Positions 16,343 to 24,578 of a DNA stretch of 64,000 nucleotides are shown piece after piece (the stretch's first letter is position 1; each line of letters opens with the position of its first letter). Where the stretch lies: the NCBI GenBank assembly GCA_015243575.1, contig CP042469.1, positions 992,001-1,056,000 of the forward strand. The letters run 5' to 3'. A program made the position numbers and the translations under genes. The stretch is from Clostridiales bacterium (GTDB lineage: Bacteria > Bacillota > Clostridia > Peptostreptococcales > Anaerovoracaceae). Below the pieces are notes generated by a model that was given only the letters and a program-made list of their open reading frames with translations, had not been told where the DNA came from and ran no database searches.

Positions 16343-17071
16343 ATGATATTACAAGTAGAATCGGTAACAAAAAAATTCGGCGGCTTAAGTGCAGTTTCAG
16401 AGGTTTCCCTGGAGATTGAAGAGGGGAACATCATCGGACTGATCGGACCCAACGGTGCAGGGAAAACCACATTGTTCAACTGCATCAACGGAACCCTGCC
16501 CATAACAGAAGGAAAAATCGTTTTTGATGGGGTAGATATCACCCGGAAAAAATCTCATGAGATTGCGAAGCTGGGAATTGCAAGGAGCTATCAAATTGTG
16601 CAGCCCTTCGGCAATATGACCACCCTTCAAAATGCTATGGTGGGAGGGTTTTGTAAAACGAAGGTCTATAAGGAGGCGGAAGCAATTGCACTGCGTTCAT
16701 TGGAGCTGGTCCGTCTTGATCATAAAAAGGATTTGATTGCAAAGCATCTGAATCTTGGTGAAAGAAAAAAACTGGAGATCGCGAAAGCGCTGTCAACACA
16801 GCCGAAGCTGCTGCTGCTGGATGAGGTTATGGCCGGACTGACGCCTTCGGAGGTGCAGGAGATGGTTAAAATCATTCATTCAATCAACGCGTCGGGAATT
16901 ACGCTCATCATCATTGAACATATCATGGAAGCGATCATGTCACTGTCAAAGCGGATCGTTGTACTGAACTTCGGAAAAAAGATCATGGAGGGCACCCCGG
17001 AAGAGGTCAGCAGCAATCAACAGGTTATTGAGGCATATTTCGGAGTAGAGGACGGTGAAGCGGATGCTTAA
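16343..17071 (+). CDS. livG: Branched-chain-type ABC transporter ATP-binding protein LivG
   Basis: A 242-residue ATPase with Walker A GPNGAGKTT, a signature region LNLGERKKLEIAKAL and Walker B LLLLDEVMAGL. The second ATG (16343) is chosen because AAAGGAG lies 7 bp before it but only 1 bp before the first ATG at 16337. It ends inside the livF start. Confidence 0.93.
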   Translation: MILQVESVTKKFGGLSAVSEVSLEIEEGNIIGLIGPNGAGKTTLFNCINGTLPITEGKIVFDGVDITRKKSHEIAKLGIARSYQIVQPFGNMTTLQNAMVGGFCKTKVYKEAEAIALRSLELVRLDHKKDLIAKHLNLGERKKLEIAKALSTQPKLLLLDEVMAGLTPSEVQEMVKIIHSINASGITLIIIEHIMEAIMSLSKRIVVLNFGKKIMEGTPEEVSSNQQVIEAYFGVEDGEADA

Positions 17072-17768
17072 ATTATCAAACGTCAATTCCTTTTACGGAG
17101 AAGTACAGGTCTTGCGGGATGTAAATCTAGAGGTGAATCAGGGAGAAATTGTAACCGTCATTGGTGCCAATGCAGCGGGAAAGTCAACGATGATCTCTTG
17201 CATCTCCAAAACGGTAAAATCCTTTACTGGTGAAATCGAGTTTGAAGGAAGCAGGATTGATTCTCTCAGACCGGATCAAGTGGTAGAACGGGGACTGATT
17301 CAAGTCCCGGAAGGAAGACTGCTCTTTCCGAAACTGACCGTAAGGGAAAACCTCGAACTGGGGGCATTCAGCAAGAGAAGCAGAAGCAGCAGGAAGCAGC
17401 GGCTTGAGTATGTTTACAGCATTCTGCCCAAGATGAAGGAGAGAGCAAACCAGATGGCCGGATCTCTCAGCGGCGGTGAAGCACAGATGTGCGCCATTGG
17501 GAGAGGCCTCATGGCAGACCCTAAACTGCTGATGTTTGATGAACCTTCTCTCGGCCTGGCTCCCATCATTGTTTTGGAAATCATGGATCTGATCAAAAGC
17601 ATCAGAAACGAGGGAACCACCGTTCTCCTCATTGAGCAGAATGTCAGGCAATCTCTGAAATTGGCTGACAGAGCATATGTCATTGAAAACGGGAGAATCC
17701 TCATGGAAGGTAACGGCAAGGAACTGCTTGGAAGCAATGAAGTGAAGAAAGCGTATCTAGGCATATGA
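17064..17768 (+). CDS. livF: Branched-chain-type ABC transporter ATP-binding protein LivF
   Basis: A 234-residue ATPase with Walker A GANAAGKST, signature LSGGEAQMCAIGRGL and Walker B LLMFDEPSLGL. It overlaps livG by 8 bases; the ATG at 17064 is preferred over the upstream GTG. It closes the livKHMGF operon. Confidence 0.93.
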   Translation: MLKLSNVNSFYGEVQVLRDVNLEVNQGEIVTVIGANAAGKSTMISCISKTVKSFTGEIEFEGSRIDSLRPDQVVERGLIQVPEGRLLFPKLTVRENLELGAFSKRSRSSRKQRLEYVYSILPKMKERANQMAGSLSGGEAQMCAIGRGLMADPKLLMFDEPSLGLAPIIVLEIMDLIKSIRNEGTTVLLIEQNVRQSLKLADRAYVIENGRILMEGNGKELLGSNEVKKAYLGI

Positions 17769-17804
17769 AATGACTCTGGTTGATTTTCAGTTCAGTATTA
17801 GAGC

Positions 17805-18005
17805 TGTAGGTGAGTGGCTGTTGGCTGCGGCTTCATCGGCAGGTCAAGATTTTGACACTCTCAGCGCTTCATTTCACGCTGTCAAACAAACCATGCCGTA
17901 ACCGTGTTTGACAGTAGATGAACATCTTGCTCAATTTTAGCGGAGAGTGTGGCAAAATCTTTCCAACAGCCGCTTTCAACTGTAGCCAACAGCCACTCAC
18001 CTACA
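17805..18005. mobile_element. MITE-like 200-bp inverted-repeat element
   Basis: The 22-bp ends (17805-17826 and 17984-18005) are perfect reverse complements. The pairing continues inward with GCGGCT/AGCCGC (827-832 and 968-973), an imperfect block AAGATTTTGACACTCTC (about 847-863) against GAGAGTGT-GCAAAATCTT (about 943-961), and CTGTCAAACA/TGTTTGACAG at the apex (about 17878-17915). The DNA is thus almost one long hairpin with no gene. It fills the gap between livF and the OPT gene. No target duplication is obvious, and no other copy is in the window. Confidence 0.6.
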
Positions 18006-18148
18006 ATTGATTGAATAACTATTCTGGAAAATCGTGAGAAATAATTCTTGTTGTCTGCTAGATTACGCTTTTGAAACATAGTATAATTCAGGGAAAGCTG
18101 ATGGAAAATCAGTTTTTACTGATAAAAATTATAAAGGAGGGAAAATTT

Positions 18149-19810
18149 ATGTCAGAGAATCAAAAAGGCGTGAAATACGCCACATCTTTCAAAGAACAGT
18201 TTACTGTTCGAGGTATGATTATCGGCTCCATCGGTGCAGCTATTTTGACCATGAGTTCCATGTATGTTGCATTAAAGCTAGGCGCGCTCCCATGGCCGAT
18301 CATATTTGTTGCTCTGGTATCCATGTTCTCACTGAAACTTCTTGGGAATACGAATATCAATGAAATCAACGTAACCCATACGGCGATGTCTGCAGGTGCG
18401 ATGACTGCAGGCGGTCTTGCATTCACCATTCCCGGCATATTTATTCTGAATCCAGAAGCGGAGCTGAACATCGTTGCTCTGTTCTTTGTGGTCCTGGGCG
18501 GCGTAATCCTCGGACTGATTTTTACAGCACTTATTCGAAAATACTTTGTCGTAACAAAAGATCTGCCTTATCCCATGGGTCAGGCGGCTGCGGAAACGCT
18601 CATTATCGGAGATGAAGGAGGAAAGAAGGCCCTTACCCTATTTTCTTCGTTAGGTGTTGCCGCGGTATTCACTGTTGTTAGAGACTGGTTCAAATGGATT
18701 CCCGGAACCTTGCCTGGAAATATTGCCGGTACAAGTCTGGCTTCCAAGGGAGTTTTTGCAGGAATCTGGCTCTCGCCTATGTTAATCGCAGTAGGTTTTA
18801 TCATCGGCCCTCTTTACATCGGTATCTGGTTCCTGGGAGCAATCATCGGTGATTTCGGCATCGTGCTGGGCGGGACCAGCGCGGGCCTCTGGGATGGAGC
18901 TGTCGCCGGAGCGATTAAATCCTCTCTCGGTATCGGTCTCATGGTAGGAACCGGGGTAGGCATCATTGTAAAGGGAATCATTCCAAAGGCTAAAGAAATC
19001 TTCGGCCCCATGTTCAGCAAGGAGAATATGTCAGGGGGCTTTATCAATCTCAGATGGGCGCCTATCGCTATGGTTCTGATCGCATTTCTTTTCACCGTCA
19101 TCTGCAAAATGGGCGTAGTTGCCAGTATCATTACCATTCTCGGTGTTTGGCTTGCTACTTCCATGTCAGCGCAGATCGTCGGTCAGACGGGCATCAATCC
19201 AATGGAAGTGTTTGGTATCATCGTACTTCTAGCGGCAAAAGCAGTTTCCAGTCTCGGTCAGACAGAAGCCTTCATGGTTGCTGCTGTCGTCGCCATTGCC
19301 TGCGGTCTTGCGGGTGATGTTATGAATGATTTCAAAGCCGGACATATTCTGCAAACTGATCCAAAAGCACAGTGGCTCGGCGAATGCATCGGCGGCTTGA
19401 TCGGCTCATTTGTAACCGTAGGGGTATTTTATGTAATTTTAACTGCCTATGGACCTACCGCCTTTGGAAATCCTGAGATGTTTATCGCTCCTCAGGCTGG
19501 TGCTGTTGCTGCTATGGTTGGCGGCATCCCGCATATGACTGCGTTCCTCATCGGACTGGTTCTTGGCTGCGTCCTTTACTGTTTGAATTTCCCGGTCATG
19601 ACACTGGGACTTGGCGTGTATCTTCCATTCTATCTCTCAGCAACAGCTTTCATCGGCGGTGCGCTACGATTTATCGTGCAGAAGGCGGCACCGGATTATG
19701 AGAAGAGCGGTTCTGGTCTGATTGTAGCATCCGGACTCCTTGGAGGAGAAGCGGTAGTAGGCGTTATCATCGCGCTAATCCAGGCTGTTCAGGGAATGAC
19801 GGCTATATAA
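18149..19810 (+). CDS. OPT-family oligopeptide transporter
   Basis: A 553-residue, highly hydrophobic protein of the OPT family, with many membrane segments and the stretch GQTGINPMEVFG, which matches the NPxxxFG-type signature. OPT proteins import small peptides or peptide-like compounds by proton symport. The ATG at 18149 follows AAAGGAGGG. A TATAAT at about 18081 may be its -10. It is paired with a P1-family peptidase downstream, which suggests uptake and cleavage of the same peptide-like compound. Confidence 0.87.
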   Translation: MSENQKGVKYATSFKEQFTVRGMIIGSIGAAILTMSSMYVALKLGALPWPIIFVALVSMFSLKLLGNTNINEINVTHTAMSAGAMTAGGLAFTIPGIFILNPEAELNIVALFFVVLGGVILGLIFTALIRKYFVVTKDLPYPMGQAAAETLIIGDEGGKKALTLFSSLGVAAVFTVVRDWFKWIPGTLPGNIAGTSLASKGVFAGIWLSPMLIAVGFIIGPLYIGIWFLGAIIGDFGIVLGGTSAGLWDGAVAGAIKSSLGIGLMVGTGVGIIVKGIIPKAKEIFGPMFSKENMSGGFINLRWAPIAMVLIAFLFTVICKMGVVASIITILGVWLATSMSAQIVGQTGINPMEVFGIIVLLAAKAVSSLGQTEAFMVAAVVAIACGLAGDVMNDFKAGHILQTDPKAQWLGECIGGLIGSFVTVGVFYVILTAYGPTAFGNPEMFIAPQAGAVAAMVGGIPHMTAFLIGLVLGCVLYCLNFPVMTLGLGVYLPFYLSATAFIGGALRFIVQKAAPDYEKSGSGLIVASGLLGGEAVVGVIIALIQAVQGMTAI

Positions 19811-19860
19811 TTTCGTGGTACCAATGTGGGAGGGTAAGATGATATCTGCCTGCCCACTGT

Positions 19861-19904
19861 AAAGATACCGGCTGATCTCTTTTGCGACGGCCGGTATCTT
19901 TTAT
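19861..19904 (+). terminator. Intrinsic terminator after the OPT gene
   Basis: AAGATACCGGC (19862-19872) pairs perfectly with GCCGGTATCTT (19890-19900), followed by a short T stretch. Confidence 0.7.
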
Positions 19905-19972
19905 CAAGCGGGAACCGATAGGCTCTTCCGCGGAAGTTGTCAAATTACTTCGTTGGTTAGGGGAGGTCCAGG

Positions 19973-20935
19973 ATGAAAGAAATCAAAATAACGGATATTG
20001 AAGGGGTTAAGGTGGGGCATGCCCAGGACTTGGAAGGTGCTACAGGCTGCACCGTCATTCTTTGTGAAAAAGGGGCCTGGGCTGGCGTCGATGTCAGAGG
20101 CGGCGGCCCGGCATCCAGAGAAACAGAGCTCTTAAAGCCAGTCAACATGGTAGAGCAGATCCATGCGGTCATGCTCAGCGGGGGCAGCGCCTATGGCCTG
20201 GATGCAGGCTCGGGAGCTATGGCTTATCTGGAAGAAAACAATGTGGGTTTTGACGTAGGTGTTGGAGTCGTTCCCATCGTTTGCGGCGCCTCTTTGTTTG
20301 ATTTGGTGGTGGGTGATCCGAAATCCAGACCAGATAAAGCCATGGGATATGAAGCCTGTCAAAACGCTGGAACCGGACACGTCGAGGAAGGAAATGTAGG
20401 TGCCGGAACCGGAGCCTCCGTCGGAAAATTTCAGGGAATTGCCAATATGATGAAATCCGGACTCGGTACCTATGCCGTTCAGATCGGATCATTAAAGGTT
20501 GGTGCAATCGTAGCCGTCAATGCTCTGGGTGATGTTGTGGATGTAGATACCGGGAAACGGATTGCCGGTCTTTTGAATGAGGACTTGACGGCGCTTTCCA
20601 ATACAGAGGAGACGATGTATGCCCAATATGCCGAGGACAAGAATGTTTTCAGCGGCAATACGACCATTGGTTGTATCGTCACCAATGCCAAGCTCACAAA
20701 ATCCCAGGCCAATAAGCTTGCGTCCATTGCCCATAATGGATTTGCCCGTGCCATTAGGCCGGTGCATACCATGGCGGACGGAGATACGATCTTTGTAATG
20801 GCCACTGGAGAAGTAGAAGTAATGCCAGATGCGGTGGGAGCACTTGCTACTGATGTGATGGCAAGAGCCATTAACAGAGCCGCAAGGATGGCCGCACCTG
20901 CTTACGGGCTGAAAGCAGCAAGGGATTTTGAATAA
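19973..20935 (+). CDS. P1-family N-terminal nucleophile peptidase (DmpA/BapA/NylC-like)
   Basis: A 320-residue protein of the P1 family, recognised by MLSGGSAYGLDAGSGAMAYL, VGAGTGASVGKF and the self-cleavage region FSGNTTIGCIVTNA. The expected autoproteolysis is between Asn229 and Thr230, making Thr230 the nucleophile, as in NylC (DmpA and BapA use Ser). Members cleave N-terminal D-, beta- or omega-amino acid residues, including beta-alanyl peptides. Next to an OPT transporter and a putative pantothenate-degrading island, a beta-alanine-containing amide is an attractive substrate. The assignment to family is secure. Confidence 0.88.
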   Translation: MKEIKITDIEGVKVGHAQDLEGATGCTVILCEKGAWAGVDVRGGGPASRETELLKPVNMVEQIHAVMLSGGSAYGLDAGSGAMAYLEENNVGFDVGVGVVPIVCGASLFDLVVGDPKSRPDKAMGYEACQNAGTGHVEEGNVGAGTGASVGKFQGIANMMKSGLGTYAVQIGSLKVGAIVAVNALGDVVDVDTGKRIAGLLNEDLTALSNTEETMYAQYAEDKNVFSGNTTIGCIVTNAKLTKSQANKLASIAHNGFARAIRPVHTMADGDTIFVMATGEVEVMPDAVGALATDVMARAINRAARMAAPAYGLKAARDFE

Positions 20936-20974
20936 AGTTTGAGGGACACTGAAATTTCATGTTCTCTCTTGATA

Positions 20975-21883
20975 TTACATTGAAACTTCAATGTCCCCAT
21001 TTCTAGTCTCCAAATCTATGGTGATTTCAGGGGAGTTTCCGATGGTTCCCGCGGCAGAATGATCTTTTGAAGCAAGCTGATCTGCAAAGGAGGTTTTAAT
21101 CGAACCTTCTTTTGTGATCGCAGAAAATTTGAAAGCAAGCTGGCTTGGAAGCATTAACGTTAAGCGTCCGTTTTTTGAGAATGCAGTAATGTCTCCGGTC
21201 ACATCGGTAAAGGAAATATTTATGGAGCCATCCCCTGAAGCGTGAAAGGAACCAGAACCTCGGAGCTCAGTAGCAGTCAGCTTGCCGCCCTTTGATTGAT
21301 AACTGATTATTCCGTTGATCTGATTCATTGAAGCTGCCGCATTAGTTGTCTTTATATTCACCTCCTCTGCATCAACATTCTCAAAGCTCAGCTCACCATT
21401 TGTGCTGGAAATCATGAGATTGGATACTTTTGTATTTGATAAGTGAATTACGCCGCTTGTGGTATCGACGCCGAAATCCCCAGGCAAGTTAAGAGCAACG
21501 TCCGATTTTATCGTTCCGCTTGTAGAGTGCAGGAATAGGCTGCCGTTGTATTCCTGGGGGATATAAATTTCAATATAGGATTCAAAACTGGAACGTCTTG
21601 GCCGATCTCCTTCTGTTATCAGTAATTCACCATTTTGAGTACTTGATCTGGCATAGTAGCTCTTTTTATCCTCGTTCATATACTCCTTCAATGTAACCTT
21701 GTCGTGATCACCTTCCAAAACATAGATATCATCGGCATCATAATCAAGTCGAAGGCTTTGAAAATCTCCAACACCAAAGGTAAGCGTGTTAACAAGGGTC
21801 ATCTGCTTTTGGCTTCCGCATCCTGTGAAAATTCCAGTAAGCAAAATGCCTGCACAGGCAAATGAGAGTAACGTTCGTTTCAT
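20975..21883 (-). CDS. DUF4097-like lipoprotein (adhesin-type beta-helix)
   Basis: A 302-residue lipoprotein: signal MKRTLLSFACAGILLTGIFT, then Cys22. The rest is rich in short repeated strands (GVIHLSNTKV, GELSFENV, GSIKTSFA, GDIEVSM), the pattern of DUF4097/putative auto-transporter adhesin beta-helices. The ATG at 21883 has GGGAG upstream; the open frame extends 13 codons further without a ribosome site. It lies just downstream of a TetR gene on the same strand and carries a copy of that gene's operator at its own promoter. Function unknown. Confidence 0.75.
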   Translation of the reverse strand: MKRTLLSFACAGILLTGIFTGCGSQKQMTLVNTLTFGVGDFQSLRLDYDADDIYVLEGDHDKVTLKEYMNEDKKSYYARSSTQNGELLITEGDRPRRSSFESYIEIYIPQEYNGSLFLHSTSGTIKSDVALNLPGDFGVDTTSGVIHLSNTKVSNLMISSTNGELSFENVDAEEVNIKTTNAAASMNQINGIISYQSKGGKLTATELRGSGSFHASGDGSINISFTDVTGDITAFSKNGRLTLMLPSQLAFKFSAITKEGSIKTSFADQLASKDHSAAGTIGNSPEITIDLETRNGDIEVSM

Positions 21884-21901
21884 AATAATAATAAATCTCC
21901 C

Positions 21902-21930
21902 TTCAATTATTAATTGAACCATTCATTCAA
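21902..21930 (-). promoter_or_regulatory. TetR-type operator cluster ahead of the DUF4097 lipoprotein gene
   Basis: TTCAATTATTAATTGAA (21902-21918) is a perfect 17-bp palindrome. It overlaps TTGAACCATTCATTCAA (21914-21930), which matches the site at 22661-22677 in 16 of 17 bases. Confidence 0.6.
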
Positions 21931-21974
21931 AAGCATCGATATTTTTTTACGGAGCAAGAAGCCCCGTAAAAATT

Positions 21975-22637
21975 TTATCGTTGGTATGCGTGTAGCAAAT
22001 TGTCCATACAGACTGCTCTAGCCGTGTCAATTGAAATATCCTTTTGAATTTCATAAGCGTCATTCCGAATGTGCATGCCCCACCATGAGAGGGTTTCAAT
22101 GATCAATTGTGTAGTATACTGAGGGTGGTCTACCTGACGAAAGGTTCCTTTGTCAATGTACTTCATGATATAGGCTAATACATGATCCTTGAAATTATTT
22201 CGGTATTCCTTGTAAAAGGCAGCCAGGCTTGCTAAATCATCAGGATTCTTTTCAATCAACAAGCAGCCGATTCCATATTTTGAAATTACATCAAAGGCAT
22301 CGTTCAGCATTTGCGCTAAGGGGTATTGTTCAATATTCTCAAGATGAGCGGAGAATGCTTTTGTGTTTTCATCGAAAGCACGCATAATATCATGATCCAA
22401 AGAATCAAATTGATGGGAACGAACCGGTAATTCGAATTCTTGCAGGATAAAAGCGGGATCAATGGTGCCCTTTAGAATAAAATTCAGAATATCTCTTTTC
22501 CCGGTAAAGTAAACATAGAGCATACCAGTAGACAAGTCGATTTCCTTTGCAATATCTTTCATTTGCGTTCTTGCGTAACCTTTATTAATAAACAAGCTGC
22601 TGGCAGCATCGTAGATCAATTTCATTCTATTTTCCAT
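21975..22637 (-). CDS. TetR/AcrR-family transcriptional regulator
   Basis: A 220-residue regulator with the N-terminal TetR HTH: LIYDAASSLFINKGYART, then DIAKEIDLSTGMLYVYFTGK. The ATG at 22637 is chosen for the AAGGAG 10 bp upstream; ten or so codons upstream lack a ribosome site. A palindrome at 22661-22677 lies over its own promoter region and is repeated before the next gene, so it probably represses itself and the lipoprotein. Ligand unknown. Confidence 0.92.
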   Translation of the reverse strand: MENRMKLIYDAASSLFINKGYARTQMKDIAKEIDLSTGMLYVYFTGKRDILNFILKGTIDPAFILQEFELPVRSHQFDSLDHDIMRAFDENTKAFSAHLENIEQYPLAQMLNDAFDVISKYGIGCLLIEKNPDDLASLAAFYKEYRNNFKDHVLAYIMKYIDKGTFRQVDHPQYTTQLIIETLSWWGMHIRNDAYEIQKDISIDTARAVCMDNLLHAYQR

Positions 22638-22660
22638 TTTTGGCGAGCTCCTTATTTTGA

Positions 22661-22677
22661 TTGAATCATTCATTCAA
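22661..22677 (-). promoter_or_regulatory. TetR-type operator upstream of the TetR gene
   Basis: TTGAATCATTCATTCAA has 6-bp arms TTGAAT/ATTCAA around CATTC. A near-identical copy stands at 21914-21930 before the next gene downstream. Confidence 0.6.
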
Positions 22678-22746
22678 TTTTATTGTAAGCTTCCATTCCT
22701 AATCTGTCAATCAATTTTGGAAATGAAATAAGGCACACAGGTGGCT

Positions 22747-22752
22747 TATAAT
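22747..22752 (+). promoter_or_regulatory. -10 element of the retron RNA promoter
   Basis: A perfect TATAAT lies about 18 bp before the start of the msr-msd RNA. A consensus -35 at the right spacing is not visible. Confidence 0.45.
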
Positions 22753-22767
22753 ATGGTATGATAAAAA

Positions 22768-22965
22768 ATAACGAAAGCGATAGCGAATCTTACAGAGACA
22801 CTCTCTGTGAGCGGGCGTTGAGTCGACGCCTGTATCCCGAAATCCGAAGATCGCAGCCTGCGGCAGCGATAAAAATTCTGTCCTCACCGTGCTCTGGCTA
22901 CATTTCATGTAGGTCTGCACGGCTGTGGGTGAATTTTACGAGAGTTTTTGTATCGCTTTCGTTTT
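22768..22965 (+). ncRNA. Retron msr-msd RNA
   Basis: Perfect 13-bp ends a1 (22770-22782) and a2 (22951-22963) enclose a structured region directly upstream of a retron reverse transcriptase. After a1 comes TAGCGA, which resembles the branching-guanosine context of E. coli retron Ec86. The msr part has hairpins ACAGAGA-CAC-TCTCTGT (22792-22808) and GGCGT/ACGCC (22814-22830). The msd part is one long hairpin: 872-878 with 931-937 and 887-892 with 917-922 (offsets from 22000), with an apical 6-bp stem CTACAT-TTC-ATGTAG (22898-22912). The reverse transcriptase would copy this hairpin into multicopy single-stranded DNA. The exact msd 5' and 3' ends cannot be read from sequence alone. Confidence 0.85.
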
Positions 22966-22989
22966 ATTCTACTGTAAATGAGAAGAGCT

Positions 22990-24081
22990 ATGAATCATAC
23001 ATTAAGAGAATTTCTTGAATCAATAAAATCGAAGCATACCTATCTTTTGTTTCGCTATACGGATGAAGCATATAAATTAAGACGCTGCTATCGGCCGGTG
23101 ATTCTAAAAAAGAAAAACGGCGGATTTAGGGTTTTGCAAGTGCCTGATGAAAATTTGAAACGGCTTCAGCGGCAGCTTTTAACGTATCTTCAGCATGCAG
23201 AAATTTCACCCTGTGCTGCAGCTTATGTCAAAGGGAGGGGGCTCTCTGAGCATGCCCATTATCATGCGGGGCGCAGCATGCTTTTAAAGCTTGACATCGA
23301 AGATTTTTTCGGCAGCATTTCTTTCTCAAAAGTCTTGTTTGCGGTAAAGGAGGCGCTCAAGCGATCGCCGCTGGTGGGACAGGAACAAAGAAGTGAGATC
23401 GGCTGGTTCATTGCAAAGGCTTGCACGCTGGATGGGGTTTTGCCCCAAGGTGCCCCAACCAGTCCGATTCTTTCCAATATGGTATTTCTTCACTTGGATC
23501 AAGAGATCAACAGCTACTGCATCCAGAGGGGAATCCATTATACGAGATACTCTGATGACCTGTTTTTTTCAGGGGACTTCCGGCCGTCGGAAATCATACC
23601 ATTGATCAGAAAGTTACTGAGGAGAAACGGGTATACTCTAAATGAGAACAAGATTGTTGCAGCAGGCAGGGGAAGCAAGAAGCTGGTAACAGGCGTCGTG
23701 GTAAACCAGCGGCCTCAAGCAGATCGGAGCTATCGAAGAGAAATCAGACAGAGCATCTATTACATCGGAAAGTTCGGCCTGGAAGAGCATCTGAAAAGAA
23801 AAGGCCTGCTGGATGAGGGAATGCAACCTGAAGATATGAGAAGTGAAGCTGCCGGAAACGAAGATTTTGGAAGAGAAGATGTAATTATAAGAGCACAGAT
23901 GGTAAAGGAATTACAGCGACTCATCGGCAGAATTGTTTTTGTACTGCAGATCGATCCGCAAAATAGAGAATTTCAGGATTACAAGAAATTTTGCATCGGG
24001 CTTCTCAATCGGCTGCCGGTAATATTCAATGGAAGGCTGTTATCGGAAGCGGAAATCAATGAAGGGTGGGGGAGTGCATGA
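22990..24081 (+). CDS. Retron reverse transcriptase
   Basis: A 363-residue RT: palm motif LDIEDFF (101-107), QGAPTSP (153-159), catalytic YSDD (187-190) and the retron VTG motif (233-235). The retron NAxxH motif appears as HAHYH (88-92), with the first Asn changed to His. The ATG at 22990 is preferred over 22978 because AGAAGAG precedes it; the gene starts 25 bp after a2, the usual retron order. It uses the upstream RNA as primer and template. The gene overlaps the following zincin gene by four bases (ATGA), so the two are translated together. Retrons act as anti-phage toxin/antitoxin-like modules. Confidence 0.92.
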   Translation: MNHTLREFLESIKSKHTYLLFRYTDEAYKLRRCYRPVILKKKNGGFRVLQVPDENLKRLQRQLLTYLQHAEISPCAAAYVKGRGLSEHAHYHAGRSMLLKLDIEDFFGSISFSKVLFAVKEALKRSPLVGQEQRSEIGWFIAKACTLDGVLPQGAPTSPILSNMVFLHLDQEINSYCIQRGIHYTRYSDDLFFSGDFRPSEIIPLIRKLLRRNGYTLNENKIVAAGRGSKKLVTGVVVNQRPQADRSYRREIRQSIYYIGKFGLEEHLKRKGLLDEGMQPEDMRSEAAGNEDFGREDVIIRAQMVKELQRLIGRIVFVLQIDPQNREFQDYKKFCIGLLNRLPVIFNGRLLSEAEINEGWGSA

Positions 24082-24470
24082 TTACCATAGAAGAGATGGA
24101 GCAGATCCTGGAGGAACTTGCTGAAGAGCTGCCTGCGGAATTTTATAGAGAACTGAACGGAGGAATTCTGCTGCTGCCGGAAACGAAAATCAGTCCTGAA
24201 GCGAAGAAAAATGACCTTTATACCATGGGGCAGTATCGTTACAATCCCAGTATGGGCCGATATATCGTCATCTACTACGGATCCTTTGAAGCACTTTACG
24301 CAGCCCTGCCGACAGAGAATTTGAAACAGAAGCTGCGAGAGGTATTGCGTCACGAATTCACTCATCATTTGGAGGATCTGGCGGGCGAAAGGGATTTGGA
24401 AAAAGAAGACGAGGCAGAATTAGAACGTTATCGGTACGGCCTGCCCATGAAGCCAATCAGGAGATTATAA
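24078..24470 (+). CDS. Zincin-like metallopeptidase family protein (HExxH), candidate retron effector
   Basis: A 130-residue acidic protein with HEFTH at 92-96 and further acidic residues downstream that could complete a zinc site. The N-terminal pattern (ITIEEMEQILEELAEELPAE) and YIVIYYGSFEAL resemble the small metallopeptidase family PF06262/DUF1025. Its start overlaps the RT stop by four bases, so it is part of the retron operon and the likely effector or accessory protein. This effector type does not match any retron class I can recall. Proteolytic activity is inferred from the motif only. Confidence 0.75.
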   Translation: MITIEEMEQILEELAEELPAEFYRELNGGILLLPETKISPEAKKNDLYTMGQYRYNPSMGRYIVIYYGSFEALYAALPTENLKQKLREVLRHEFTHHLEDLAGERDLEKEDEAELERYRYGLPMKPIRRL

Positions 24471-24578
24471 AGATAACCCCCCGATGGAAGTTCTACAAAG
24501 GCTGTCATTTCAAAACATTTCAATAAAATTGAAACACTATGTGATTTCTACTACTTTTATGAAGATCGGCATTGATTC

